Counted from the first letter of the stretch, positions 1-6,354 are shown. The stretch is 9,879 nt of DNA from JAQWRV01 sp045564915 (GCA_045564915.1 JBJLGL010000008.1:1-9879), one strand, 5' to 3'. Notes: generated by a model not told the origin, from the letters alone. Program-made: numbers and translations.

Positions 1-149
1 ACAGTCCAGCCACGCGCCGCATAATCCTTAACGAAGGCCAAGCCATGGCCCGTACTTGAACCAGTGATGAGAACAGTTTTAGCGTCTGCTGCGCCGGTGA
101 AAATAGCCAAACAGACAGCGAGGAAAACTCCAATTATGGTGCGCGTCAT
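1..149 (-). CDS. Exported SDR-family (Rossmann-fold) oxidoreductase, N-terminal fragment
   Basis: Reading from the ATG at 149 (complement) gives 49 residues before the window edge, so the C-terminal part, including any YxxxK catalytic motif, is not visible. The start is supported by a purine-rich GGGAGAGG just upstream on the minus strand. Residues 1-23 look like a Sec signal peptide: a basic Arg3, a hydrophobic run over residues 5-19, and a likely cleavage after Ala-Asp-Ala (21-23). It is followed at once by a first beta strand and the SDR nucleotide loop T29-G30-x3-G34-x-G36. The fold assignment is good; the exact reaction is unknown. A secreted or membrane-tethered NAD(P)-dependent SDR is unusual, because these cofactors are cytoplasmic. 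The N-terminal hydrophobic run might instead be a membrane anchor. The gene is divergent from the acetoacetate-decarboxylase-like gene and shares a 126-base intergenic region with it. Confidence 0.8.
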   Translation of the reverse strand, partial: MTRTIIGVFLAVCLAIFTGAADAKTVLITGSSTGHGLAFVKDYAARGWT

Positions 150-261
150 CGTACGCCTCTCCCTAGTTTTATGGCAGCATAGATTATCAGTATTGTTTCA
201 AAAAATTCCAGTAGCTTATGAAGCAGACAGTGACATACAATTTATTAACCCAGCGTGTTAC

Positions 262-266
262 AGGAG
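262..266 (+). promoter_or_regulatory. Ribosome binding site deciding the start of the ADC-family gene
   Basis: AGGAG sits 9 bases before the ATG at 276. A GTG in the same frame at 255 would place this motif inside the coding region and has no Shine-Dalgarno of its own. The ATG at 276 is therefore the better start. Confidence 0.75.
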
Positions 267-275
267 AACCAAGTA

Positions 276-1022
276 ATGGCTAAACATAATCGACCAGCCA
301 GCGTCATGCCAATATGGACGCCGCCTTTTGGGCAACCGCCTTACCCAATGGAACGCGCGGAGATGCTATCTATTGAGTTTGAGGCCGATCGCAAAGAGAT
401 TGAGAGGATTACACCAGAGCCTTTTAAACCTGCTAAGCACAACCGGCTTAAGGCTTTCTTTGCGGATAATCGCCAGCCTCCTGTATCATTTGAGTTTCAT
501 GAAGTCGGTATCGTTCAAGAAGTGTCTTTTGAAGGGGAGAAAGCCTTTACGATCCCCTATATCTACGTCTCAGATGACCTAGCCATGCTGGCGGGACGAG
601 AATTGTACGGGATGACTAAATTGCTTTGCGATAAAGACAAGTTGCGCGTGCATGCCAACCAGATCTTTGGCGAGCTAGCACGAGATGGGGTCACTATGAT
701 GGAAGGATCTATGGTTGCCGAAAGGGAGGCTGCACCAGAAGAGTTTCCCTTCGATGGCTCACCATTTGCGCTTCAACGCCATGTTCCTAGCATCGAACCT
801 GATGGCCCATCTCTACGTCAGGTTATCTGGGCGGAGATTACCGAGCTAGCAGCGCCAGAGAGATGCTGGTTTGGTAACGCACACCTCGAGATTCGCCATC
901 CACTGATCTCCGGCCTAAAGCGGCTTGAACCGATCAAACCTCTATATGGAACCTATGGTGTCTACAGTTGGATGCTGAACTGGGGAAAAGTTGTCCATCA
1001 GGAGGAAGTCGTGGCAGTATAA
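276..1022 (+). CDS. Acetoacetate decarboxylase (ADC) superfamily protein
   Basis: A 248-residue protein, close to the usual length of the ADC family, whose characterised member decarboxylates acetoacetate to acetone through a lysine Schiff base in the cytoplasm. Recalled against the clostridial enzyme, the strand around F74-H75-E76 and V83-S84-F85 lines up with the segment holding catalytic Glu76. The motif G107-R-E-L-Y-G-M-T-K115 lines up with the GREL...K segment holding Schiff-base Lys115. The neighbouring lysine, which lowers the pKa of Lys115 in the classical enzyme, is Leu116 here. Arg27 may match the active-site arginine. Many family members with such changes act on other substrates (aldol, dehydratase or cyclase chemistry), so the family is secure but acetoacetate decarboxylation is not. 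It is divergent from the exported SDR gene and is followed by 114 non-coding bases before the Sel1 gene. Confidence 0.88.
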   Translation: MAKHNRPASVMPIWTPPFGQPPYPMERAEMLSIEFEADRKEIERITPEPFKPAKHNRLKAFFADNRQPPVSFEFHEVGIVQEVSFEGEKAFTIPYIYVSDDLAMLAGRELYGMTKLLCDKDKLRVHANQIFGELARDGVTMMEGSMVAEREAAPEEFPFDGSPFALQRHVPSIEPDGPSLRQVIWAEITELAAPERCWFGNAHLEIRHPLISGLKRLEPIKPLYGTYGVYSWMLNWGKVVHQEEVVAV

Positions 1023-1136
1023 TTCTCATATGGAGTCTCATCCACGATAATAAGACCGCCTTGCGATAGGCGAAAAAACCGGCTCCATATTAGCTAAGGC
1101 TGACAAGAATTCTAATGCCTGGAGATCACGATAGCT

Positions 1137-1550
1137 ATGATAACGCAGCTTAAGACTACATTGCTTGCAGTCATCATACTTTTTGGAGATAGCCCGGATG
1201 GTTTTGCCCAAGACTTGGTTACTGCTTCGGAGGCATATAAGAGTGGTGATTATGCCACCGCCCTAAAAGAATGGAGGCTGCTTGCCGAGCAGGGTAATTC
1301 AGAAGCCCAATTTAGGTTAAGTTGGATGTATTATGACGGGACAGGTGTAGTCCAAGACAAGGTCTATGCCCATATGTGGGTAAATCTCGCCGCGGCCAAT
1401 GCCGCAACCCTTGAATACCATGATATCGTAAGAGAGGTTATAGCATTCAGTAGCAGAAATAGGTTTGCAAGAGAAATGACGCCCTCACAGATAGAAAAAG
1501 CAATGGACCTAGCCCGTGAGTGTGTGAAGAAAGAATACAAAGGCTGTTAG
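1137..1550 (+). CDS. Exported Sel1-repeat protein
   Basis: A 137-residue protein with an N-terminal signal peptide (hydrophobic residues 8-16, probable cleavage after Gly-Phe-Ala at 22-24). The mature part carries Sel1-like (TPR-related) helical repeats: a first partial unit around 33-51 (AYKSGDYATALKEWRLLAEQ) and a fuller one around 54-89 with the typical A-x2-L-x2-M-Y-x-D-G-x-G-V-x2-D spacing and a W-x3-A-A-A-N ending. The C-terminal segment 113-137 (MTPSQIEKAMDLARECV, then a terminal Cys) is a tail I recognise from other short bacterial Sel1 proteins. Such repeats usually make protein-protein contacts; no enzymatic role is expected. GGAG at 1121-1124 is a somewhat distant Shine-Dalgarno for the ATG at 1137. 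Only 21 bases separate it from the FGE-like gene, so the two are probably co-transcribed and may act together in the periplasm. Confidence 0.85.
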   Translation: MITQLKTTLLAVIILFGDSPDGFAQDLVTASEAYKSGDYATALKEWRLLAEQGNSEAQFRLSWMYYDGTGVVQDKVYAHMWVNLAAANAATLEYHDIVREVIAFSSRNRFAREMTPSQIEKAMDLARECVKKEYKGC

Positions 1551-1571
1551 CAGCTAAGGGGGAGTATCAAC

Positions 1572-2492
1572 ATGACAACAATCACGGGATCTATTTTGGC
1601 TATCCTGATAACCTTAGGCACCGCTGAAGCGCAAACAGTCACTCTTTCGTCTGGTTCCGTATTCCGGGACTGTATGGACTGTCCGGACATGGTGGTAATT
1701 CCATCCGGGAAATTCACCATGGGTGAAAACGACGGCGATCCTGAGCGAACGGAGGGGCCCGAACGGACTGTTACAATTACCAATGCATTTGCACTCGGCC
1801 GTTTTGAGGTCACCTATGATCAATTTGCTAAATTTGTCTCAGCAACAGGCCAGGAGCCAGAGGTGGATGAATGTAGCATGTGGATAATGGCAGATCTCTC
1901 TACACCACACCGCACCTGGCGTGATCCCGGATACAAACGAGTAGTGAAGGGGAAAGAGGCTGTTGTCTGTGTTTCCTGGCGTGATGCAAAGGCCTTTGTC
2001 GCTTGGTTGTCCGGCAAGACTAACGAGCGATATCGGCTGCCTACAGAGGCTGAATGGGAATATGCTGCTAAGGGTGGCACAGAGAGTCTTTACTTCTGGG
2101 GCGAAAATCCTGATGACGCCTGTGACTATGGTAATGTCTATGACACGGCGGCAGCTGAAAAATGGCCAACAGAAAATTGGGATGCGCCCGCTTGTACTGA
2201 CGGCTTCCCTGATAATGCCCCGGTAGGTCAATTCAAACCTAATCCATTTGGCCTCTATGATATTCTCGGTAACGTCTGGGAGTGGACGCAGGATTGCTCG
2301 ATTCTGCCTTATCCCAAACAACCCATAGACGGATCTTCAGTAGAAGTGGAAGGGGAATGTGAATGGAGAGCAATTCGCGGCGGAAGCTGGATAACCCAAG
2401 CTTATCGCCAACGCCCGACGTGGCGCGGCCGAGACCCAGAGCGGCGAATGGGAGCTTACTTTGGCTTCAGGGTGGCGCGCGATCTCAATTAG
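1572..2492 (+). CDS. Exported FGE-sulfatase-domain (SUMF1-like) protein, no catalytic cysteines
   Basis: A 306-residue protein. Residues 1-20 form a signal peptide ending Ala-Glu-Ala. The rest is one formylglycine-generating-enzyme-type domain: a DCxxC-P motif (34-38) leading to MVVIPSGKFTMG (40-51), GRFEVTYDQFAKFV (76-89), VCVSWRDAKAFVAWL (132-146), RYRLPTEAEWEYAAKGG (153-169), FGLYDILGNVWEWTQD (226-241) and a closing AIRGGSW...FGFRVARD (267-304). A strong AGGGGGAG lies 8 bases or so before the ATG. True bacterial FGE carries paired cysteines just after the RGGSW motif to bind copper and oxidise sulfatase cysteine. Here that stretch (270-300) has none, so sulfatase activation is unlikely. 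Many FGE-fold proteins have other or unknown roles (ligand binding, PvdO-, NirV- or EgtB-like). Six further cysteines (101, 133, 184, 208, 242, 263) suggest periplasmic disulfides. It probably forms an operon with the upstream Sel1 gene. Confidence 0.9.
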   Translation: MTTITGSILAILITLGTAEAQTVTLSSGSVFRDCMDCPDMVVIPSGKFTMGENDGDPERTEGPERTVTITNAFALGRFEVTYDQFAKFVSATGQEPEVDECSMWIMADLSTPHRTWRDPGYKRVVKGKEAVVCVSWRDAKAFVAWLSGKTNERYRLPTEAEWEYAAKGGTESLYFWGENPDDACDYGNVYDTAAAEKWPTENWDAPACTDGFPDNAPVGQFKPNPFGLYDILGNVWEWTQDCSILPYPKQPIDGSSVEVEGECEWRAIRGGSWITQAYRQRPTWRGRDPERRMGAYFGFRVARDLN

Positions 2493-2561
2493 GCGAGGTC
2501 GGGCAGAGTGTAAAAAGAATAAAAAACCGAGACCATTCCAGCTATTGAAGTAGAGCTAAAA

Positions 2562-3674
2562 TTGAAGATTAGCACAAAAAGCGCCTTCCTCATCTTTCAC
2601 CGATGGTCGGGTATAATCGCAGGACTTCTTGTTGTTCTCATAGGAATCACAGGCTCTCTCCTAATATTTGAAGATGAATTGGACATCGCATTTAATGTTG
2701 GATTGTATACGGTTGTGCCAGCTGGAGAACGCCGGCCATTAGACCAGATAATCACTTCTGCCGAAGAACAAGATACAAATGGGCAAGCATTTTTTGTCTC
2801 CCGGATCGATGATAGTGCCGAACGGGCCTTTGTCGTTACTCTTCTCCAACAGAATGGTGATGAAAAACAGGTATTCGTCGATCCTTATACCGCTTTAGTA
2901 ACGGGTGAGAGATCCAGTCTGTCATCCATGGCCCTCATCCGACGTCTTCATGGCGACCTTACGCTTGGTGCCGTCGGTGAGAATACTCTGGGTATTCTGG
3001 CCCTGCTGCTCATGGCGATGTTGCTCGCCGGACTATTAGTTTGGTTGCCCCGCGGGGGCAACTTAAGAAAAGCGCTTTCGGTAAGGTGGGACGGGGGTTC
3101 GCGTTACCTACTCCGCGATTTACATAATACGGGTGGCGTTTACCTCTTCTTCTTTTTGTTCCTTTCTGCCCTAACTGTGCCTCCCATAGTGTGGAAAATG
3201 ACAACACCCACGACTGGGCCTCCGGCTCGGAGCACAGCGCAGCCTCCTGGAGCCAGCAGCGCCCCACCAATCTTGAGTGATTCGCCGGTTCTGACTGAAA
3301 CAGAATCTCCACCTACCACGATTCCTTGGCAACAGGCCGCAGATGCGGCTTTGGCAGCAGTTCCAAATACATGGCTGGGCTTTATTCTGCGGCCAGTAGG
3401 ACCGCAGCCCTTCTACCTCATACGAGTATTTCCCCCTTCCGTGAATACTGTAAGCGAACAAACAACAGTTTTTGTAAACCGGTACAACGGCAGTATTATT
3501 CGGGTGTCAGCCCCTGCAGCACCAACTTTGACATCTCTGCTCTCAGCTGACTTTGCTGCAAGCCTGCATAGTGGGGCAATCGCTGGCTTACCTGGTCGTA
3601 TCATCATGTTTCTTGCAGGTTTGTTCTTCCCCGTCCTTTTCGTTACCGGATTTATTTTATGGTGGCGCAAATAA
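2562..3674 (+). CDS. PepSY-type transmembrane protein (PiuB-like)
   Basis: A 370-residue inner-membrane protein with four predicted helices: about 13-36, 143-162, 190-211 and 346-367. The start HRWSGIIAGLLVVLIGITGS (13-32), followed by an acidic FEDELD, is the hallmark of PepSY-associated TM proteins. It also has the family's helix-border histidines: His13, His130 (RRLHGDL), His188 (RDLHNTGG) and His336. A PepSY-like periplasmic region lies between helices 1 and 2, where FVDPYTALVTGE (105-116) is typical, and a second at about 256-315. Between helix 3 and the second PepSY region is a Pro/Thr/Ser-rich linker (213-255). Relatives are linked to siderophore or haem-iron uptake or reductase function, but the role is not settled. 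The start is TTG at 2562: a TAA lies in frame at 2520-2522, no ATG lies between, and a later ATG would delete helix 1. The Shine-Dalgarno is weak (GAG at 2553-2555). Confidence 0.88.
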   Translation: MKISTKSAFLIFHRWSGIIAGLLVVLIGITGSLLIFEDELDIAFNVGLYTVVPAGERRPLDQIITSAEEQDTNGQAFFVSRIDDSAERAFVVTLLQQNGDEKQVFVDPYTALVTGERSSLSSMALIRRLHGDLTLGAVGENTLGILALLLMAMLLAGLLVWLPRGGNLRKALSVRWDGGSRYLLRDLHNTGGVYLFFFLFLSALTVPPIVWKMTTPTTGPPARSTAQPPGASSAPPILSDSPVLTETESPPTTIPWQQAADAALAAVPNTWLGFILRPVGPQPFYLIRVFPPSVNTVSEQTTVFVNRYNGSIIRVSAPAAPTLTSLLSADFAASLHSGAIAGLPGRIIMFLAGLFFPVLFVTGFILWWRK

Positions 3675-3753
3675 AAAAGCGGTGATGGTAAGACTCTGAG
3701 TTATGCATGCTTAGTATTGTGTCAGGTCATGAGATGAGGGACAGATAAAGATA

Positions 3754-3972
3754 ATGACAGCAAGACTAGCTCTAGCGCTTCACTGGATTGGCTTTATTCT
3801 AGGCTTATGGCTGGTTATTAGTGAGATAAGAGTTAATTTTGGCGACAGCACGCCAACAGGCCTCTTTGACGCCTTGTGGCGCATGTTTAGCATATTCGTA
3901 ATATGCACAGGAATACCGTGGGCAATAAGGTTTAAATTAGTAGGCAATATCCATTTCCTGCCATTCAAATAA
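3754..3972 (+). CDS. Small two-helix membrane protein of unknown function
   Basis: A 72-residue ORF starting at an ATG, with GAGGG at 3736-3740 as a rather distant Shine-Dalgarno. It has a hydrophobic segment at about 5-23 (LALALHWIGFILGLWLVIS) and a second at about 45-60 (FSIFVICTGIPWAIRF). The short loop between them is mildly polar, and the C-terminus ends in Phe-Lys. It looks like a genuine small inner-membrane protein, because the hydrophobic pattern and aromatic or basic border residues are coherent. I do not recognise a family. It lies 79 bases after the PepSY gene on the same strand, which could mean co-transcription, but its function cannot be inferred. The alternative is a chance ORF. 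Confidence 0.6.
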   Translation: MTARLALALHWIGFILGLWLVISEIRVNFGDSTPTGLFDALWRMFSIFVICTGIPWAIRFKLVGNIHFLPFK

Positions 3973-4014
3973 AGGCCCTATCACGTAATACACGCAAAAG
4001 CTTGGATGCCAAAT

Positions 4015-4019
4015 GAAGG
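4015..4019 (+). promoter_or_regulatory. Ribosome binding site deciding the start of the 4027 gene
   Basis: GAAGG ends 7 bases before the ATG at 4027. An in-frame ATG at 4006 would place this motif inside the coding region and has only AAAAG-type sequence before it. The shorter start is therefore preferred. Confidence 0.6.
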
Positions 4020-4026
4020 TCAAGTA

Positions 4027-4737
4027 ATGTCTAGTAAGGAAAAAAGTATTGAAGCCATTGCCAAGCACGAAACCCTGGCAAACCCTGGCGCTGAGCGAAT
4101 ATTTGACGACAAGCTAATCGATGAAATCATTGAGAGGGTTGGTTGGCCTGAGGCGGTAATGAACACTGCCGAGAAAACGATAGAACAAGAAAAACAGCGG
4201 CGAAGAGAGAATCTCTTGAGATGGCTAAATGACCTCGCTGATGCAATGCCAGTGTATGCATCTAAGCCGCCCACTCTGAAGGACCAGAAAACATATTTGG
4301 AAGAGCTAATCTCAGCTCTAAGAAGTGCGGAGGCAGGACTTACCACGTTATTAAGTGTAAATGATGAAGGAAAATTACCGTTCTCCATTAAAAGAGCCCT
4401 AACTATAGGGGGGACCCCTAAACCAGAGGAGACGGCTAAAAACTTAATTCAAAACCTGCTGGACATAAGAGAGAGTGCCGCCGCCGCAGTCGATGATGAC
4501 AGGCTCGATTTTCCTCCCAAGGATGCCAAGGACGCGGCGCTAGAACAGTTAGCTATTTTGTATCAGCGCACGTTTATGAAACTCCCGACAGTCAATAAGG
4601 CCGATCATGAGACCACCGGCGGTCCCTTCATTGAATTCGTGAGCCTATGTTTACCTAAACTGCAAACCCATCCAGGCATAATTAGGAAAGAAGAGCTCAT
4701 TAAGCAATGGGAACGCTTAGGGGAGGGAAAAGACTAA
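4027..4737 (+). CDS. Soluble helical protein of unknown function
   Basis: A 236-residue, highly charged protein with no signal peptide or membrane segment. An in-frame ATG at 4006 would add seven residues. The N-terminal half is rich in Glu, Lys and Arg: residues 34-62 look like a long amphipathic helix holding the basic patch QEKQRRR. Residues 85-108 (TYLEELISALRSAEAGLTT) form another. The middle has an Ala-rich patch and Asp runs (154-161). Near the C-terminus, TGGPFIEFVSLCLPKL (195-210) followed by a possible second helix recalls a segment seen in uncharacterised proteobacterial proteins often found in mobile or phage-derived regions; this is memory, not a search. Two adjacent stops (TAA TAA, 4735-4740) end it. 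A 10-base tandem repeat lies near its 5' end. Neighbouring genes share no evident function with it, and it converges on the NmrA-like gene. Product unknown. Confidence 0.75.
   Translation: MSSKEKSIEAIAKHETLANPGAERIFDDKLIDEIIERVGWPEAVMNTAEKTIEQEKQRRRENLLRWLNDLADAMPVYASKPPTLKDQKTYLEELISALRSAEAGLTTLLSVNDEGKLPFSIKRALTIGGTPKPEETAKNLIQNLLDIRESAAAAVDDDRLDFPPKDAKDAALEQLAILYQRTFMKLPTVNKADHETTGGPFIEFVSLCLPKLQTHPGIIRKEELIKQWERLGEGKD
4070..4089 (+). repeat. Perfect 10-base tandem duplication inside the 4027 gene
   Basis: AAACCCTGGC occurs twice back to back (4070-4079 and 4080-4089). Because 10 is not a multiple of three, the second copy is read in a different frame (ETLA, then NPGA). This suggests either chance or a past slippage event early in the gene. 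Confidence 0.85.
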
Positions 4738-4794
4738 TAAGCGCTTGTATTGGCCTGTTCTTAGGTTGTTATGGGCTGACTGGATAGCTGGTAG

Positions 4795-5550
4795 CTAGCG
4801 GTCCACATAACCTGGAAAGAAGGCAGGTTTGAGTGCTTGTTTCCAGATCTCGATAGTTTCGGCAGGTAGCTCTACTGCGTCATCAACAGCGTGAAATATT
4901 ACATTGAGGGACTCATTATTATCCAAACATTCCAATGTGAGTCTGGCCAGACCGTCCCTAGTAACAGCACCGACTTCGGTTAAGTTCCTAGATAAGCGGG
5001 CTTTACCCGACTCTCGAAGGTCTAGTGGTAATACCGTCAAATGGCGAATAATGGTGTAAGGGACACCGCTTTTAGCAAGAAACTGCTCAGCGAGTGTTTT
5101 TGAGGCAAGGGCTAGCTTCTGGACTTCGAAGACGTTCTCCACATAAACCAAGTCAGCACTCGCCCCAGCACCGACTGTGCTATGGAAGATAAATTGTCGA
5201 ACACCCGTTGCCGCTGCCCATTTGGACACAATCTTTTGGCTATCACCATAGAACGCTTGTGCTTCTAGTAATTCATTATCTGCCTCATTCATCCCTCTAT
5301 AAGGGCCGCTAGAGGCATCAACTACTGATTGGTACTGAGTTGCTGTGAAGACCCGCTCCATGTCAGCTTCAACCAGCATATCACCAATTACATAAGAGAC
5401 ATGCTGGCCCTGTAAGCGCTCACGATTGGATGTAGAGCGCGCCAGCACAGTAACGTTTTTATCATGGGCCCGCAGAGCTTTCACGATTTCCGAGCCTAAT
5501 TCACCAGTTCCGCCCAATACTAAAATGTCACCATTTGCCACTATCGCCAT
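4795..5550 (-). CDS. NmrA-like NAD(P)-binding protein (atypical SDR)
   Basis: A 251-residue cytoplasmic Rossmann-fold protein. Residues 9-19 (ILVLGGTGELG) form beta 1 plus the GGxGxLG nucleotide loop. VTVLAR at 33-38 puts an arginine after beta 2, favouring NADPH. DML at 57-59 and VVDASSG at 76-82 follow the NmrA/atypical-SDR layout. FIFHSTVGAG (120-129), YTIIRHLTV (165-173) and VGAVTRDGLARL (193-204) match the family's later strands. No clear YxxxK dyad stands in the classical position, so it may be a redox sensor, an isoflavone-reductase-like enzyme or a regulator. The ATG at 5550 has AGAGGA about 10 bases upstream and places the first beta strand at the usual distance. An in-frame ATG at 5598 would add 16 residues unlike the family and has no good ribosome site. 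It is divergent from the NTF2/P450 run. Confidence 0.85.
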   Translation of the reverse strand: MAIVANGDILVLGGTGELGSEIVKALRAHDKNVTVLARSTSNRERLQGQHVSYVIGDMLVEADMERVFTATQYQSVVDASSGPYRGMNEADNELLEAQAFYGDSQKIVSKWAAATGVRQFIFHSTVGAGASADLVYVENVFEVQKLALASKTLAEQFLAKSGVPYTIIRHLTVLPLDLRESGKARLSRNLTEVGAVTRDGLARLTLECLDNNESLNVIFHAVDDAVELPAETIEIWKQALKPAFFPGYVDR

Positions 5551-5785
5551 AACACCCCAATCCTCTCTGCTGCCAATAAAGAACCTATGTATAGGCATTT
5601 GATCGCGACCAAAACTCTCATTTGCTCTCTTCTAGTTGCCCATCATAATCCAGAGTACCCATGGTGTGCCTTTTGTTTCTTAGTGGCTAAGGACTTTCTA
5701 GAATACCACGCCAATGTCCTCTACCATTACTATGGACTCAAATATTAGCTGCACCTGAAGAAATAAATAGAATGGGACTATCGAT
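5551..5785. promoter_or_regulatory. Divergent intergenic region between the NmrA-like and NTF2-like genes
   Basis: The longest non-coding stretch of the window must hold the promoters of both flanking genes if these are transcribed separately. It contains three short palindromes: CCTAT-GT-ATAGG (5584-5595), TTCTAGAA (5696-5703) and GTCC/GGAC arms (5716-5719 and 5734-5737). On the minus strand the first palindrome holds TATACA, a possible -10 about 40 bases before the NmrA-like start. On the plus strand TAGAAT (5699-5704) resembles a -10, but no good -35 lies at 16-18 bases. No small gene is seen. Assignment as promoter region is from position; the individual boxes are weak. Confidence 0.4.
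5584..5595. promoter_or_regulatory. 12-base palindrome, possible operator
   Basis: CCTAT-GT-ATAGG is a perfect inverted repeat with a two-base centre, lying 34-45 bases upstream of the preferred start of the NmrA-like gene. Its position would suit a dimeric repressor. No regulator gene is present nearby and no second copy was found by eye, so it could be chance. Confidence 0.25.
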
Positions 5786-6277
5786 ATGACCGACATGACC
5801 GATGTTGTAGAGGAAATACTTACAGCCTATCTCGCCCGCTGGAATGATTATGATGCAGATGGGATGATTCCCTTCTGGGATGTCGAAGACGACGGCATTA
5901 TCTATGTAGCCGAAGAAATAGAGGCTCTCCATGGCTGGAACGCATTAGAGGGATACTTTCGTGGGAATGATCCTGAGTTCTCTGATCACCTAATCACGGT
6001 TCGCGATATTACAGCGCGGAGGATAGCGCCGGACTTAATACAGGCATTTTGGAATATGAGCTGGAGTATCTATTTCATAACGGAGAAACTTTACCCCAAG
6101 CCTGTTGGCGGAGACGTAAGGGTAACGGCACTGTTGCGTAAGAAGGAAGAAGGTTGGAAGTTTTTCCACTGGATCGAGGGACCTCTAGCCGCAGTGTTTC
6201 AACTACAACGCGCCCTCGAGGAGAAAGTAGATCCTGGCCTTATTGAGAAATTGAAGAAGAGGGGGATCACATTCTAG
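5786..6277 (+). CDS. NTF2/SnoaL-like family protein
   Basis: A 163-residue cytoplasmic protein of the cone-shaped NTF2-like superfamily, which includes ketosteroid isomerases, SnoaL polyketide cyclases and limonene-epoxide hydrolases. Signs are an N-terminal helix (VEEILTAYLARWNDYDADGM, 8-27) followed by FWDVEDDGIIYVAEE (30-44), the G50-W-N-A-L-E-G-Y-F turn and helix (50-58), and the paired C-terminal strands VRVTALLRKK (111-120) and GWKFFHWIEGP (123-133). A helical tail (137-160) extends beyond a minimal domain. Asp and His residues that could be catalytic are present, but I cannot map them to a characterised enzyme, so the substrate is unknown. GGGA at 5774-5777 lies 8 bases before the ATG. 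It is the first gene of the plus-strand run before the P450, 77 bases upstream of it, which hints at a shared hydrophobic substrate. Confidence 0.82.
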   Translation: MTDMTDVVEEILTAYLARWNDYDADGMIPFWDVEDDGIIYVAEEIEALHGWNALEGYFRGNDPEFSDHLITVRDITARRIAPDLIQAFWNMSWSIYFITEKLYPKPVGGDVRVTALLRKKEEGWKFFHWIEGPLAAVFQLQRALEEKVDPGLIEKLKKRGITF

Positions 6278-6335
6278 ATCGCAAGTGTCTGAGTAAAGAA
6301 TATAAGGAGTATTGCATCCCTAAAGGCTATAGGTG

Positions 6336-6344
6336 ATGAGATAG
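6336..6344 (+). other. Possible two-codon leader minigene ahead of the P450
   Basis: ATG AGA TAG lies just upstream of the P450 start, with AAAGG and AGG stretches before it. A strong but orphan Shine-Dalgarno, TAAGGAG (6303-6309), lies about 45 bases upstream of the P450 ATG with no credible start after it. Together these could affect initiation on the P450 mRNA, but this may be chance. Confidence 0.15.
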
Positions 6345-6354
6345 AGTTTCAAGA

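Noticed and set aside
236..241. TACAAT as a -10 box for the ADC-family gene
   Set aside because: It matches the consensus well on its own, but no acceptable -35 lies 16-18 bases upstream and no extended -10 is present.
64..276. A 70-codon plus-strand open frame at the left end
   Set aside because: It overlaps the signal-peptide-bearing SDR start on the other strand and the intergenic region; it has no ribosome site and no recognisable domain.
1028..1090. Inverted repeat ATATGGAG / CTCCATAT (1028-1035, 1083-1090) with an inner 5-base-pair stem (1057-1061 / 1068-1072)
   Set aside because: The outer arms are 47 bases apart and the inner stem is short and followed by As rather than Ts on the plus strand, so it does not support a terminator or a mobile-element end.
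1839..2321. A 160-codon open frame on the minus strand across the FGE-like gene
   Set aside because: It lies fully antisense to a well-supported gene, has no recognisable domain and shows a composition expected of a shadow frame.
1572..2492. Annotation as an active formylglycine-generating enzyme (sulfatase maturase)
   Set aside because: The cysteine pair needed for copper binding and catalysis is missing and no sulfatase gene is in the window.
4734..4753. Imperfect palindrome around AAGCGCTT after the orphan gene, considered as a bidirectional terminator
   Set aside because: The pairing is interrupted by mismatches and no T-tract follows on either strand.
3675..4794. Insertion of a mobile element carrying the small membrane protein and the orphan gene
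   Set aside because: No transposase, integrase, terminal inverted repeats, tRNA target or direct-repeat boundaries could be seen.
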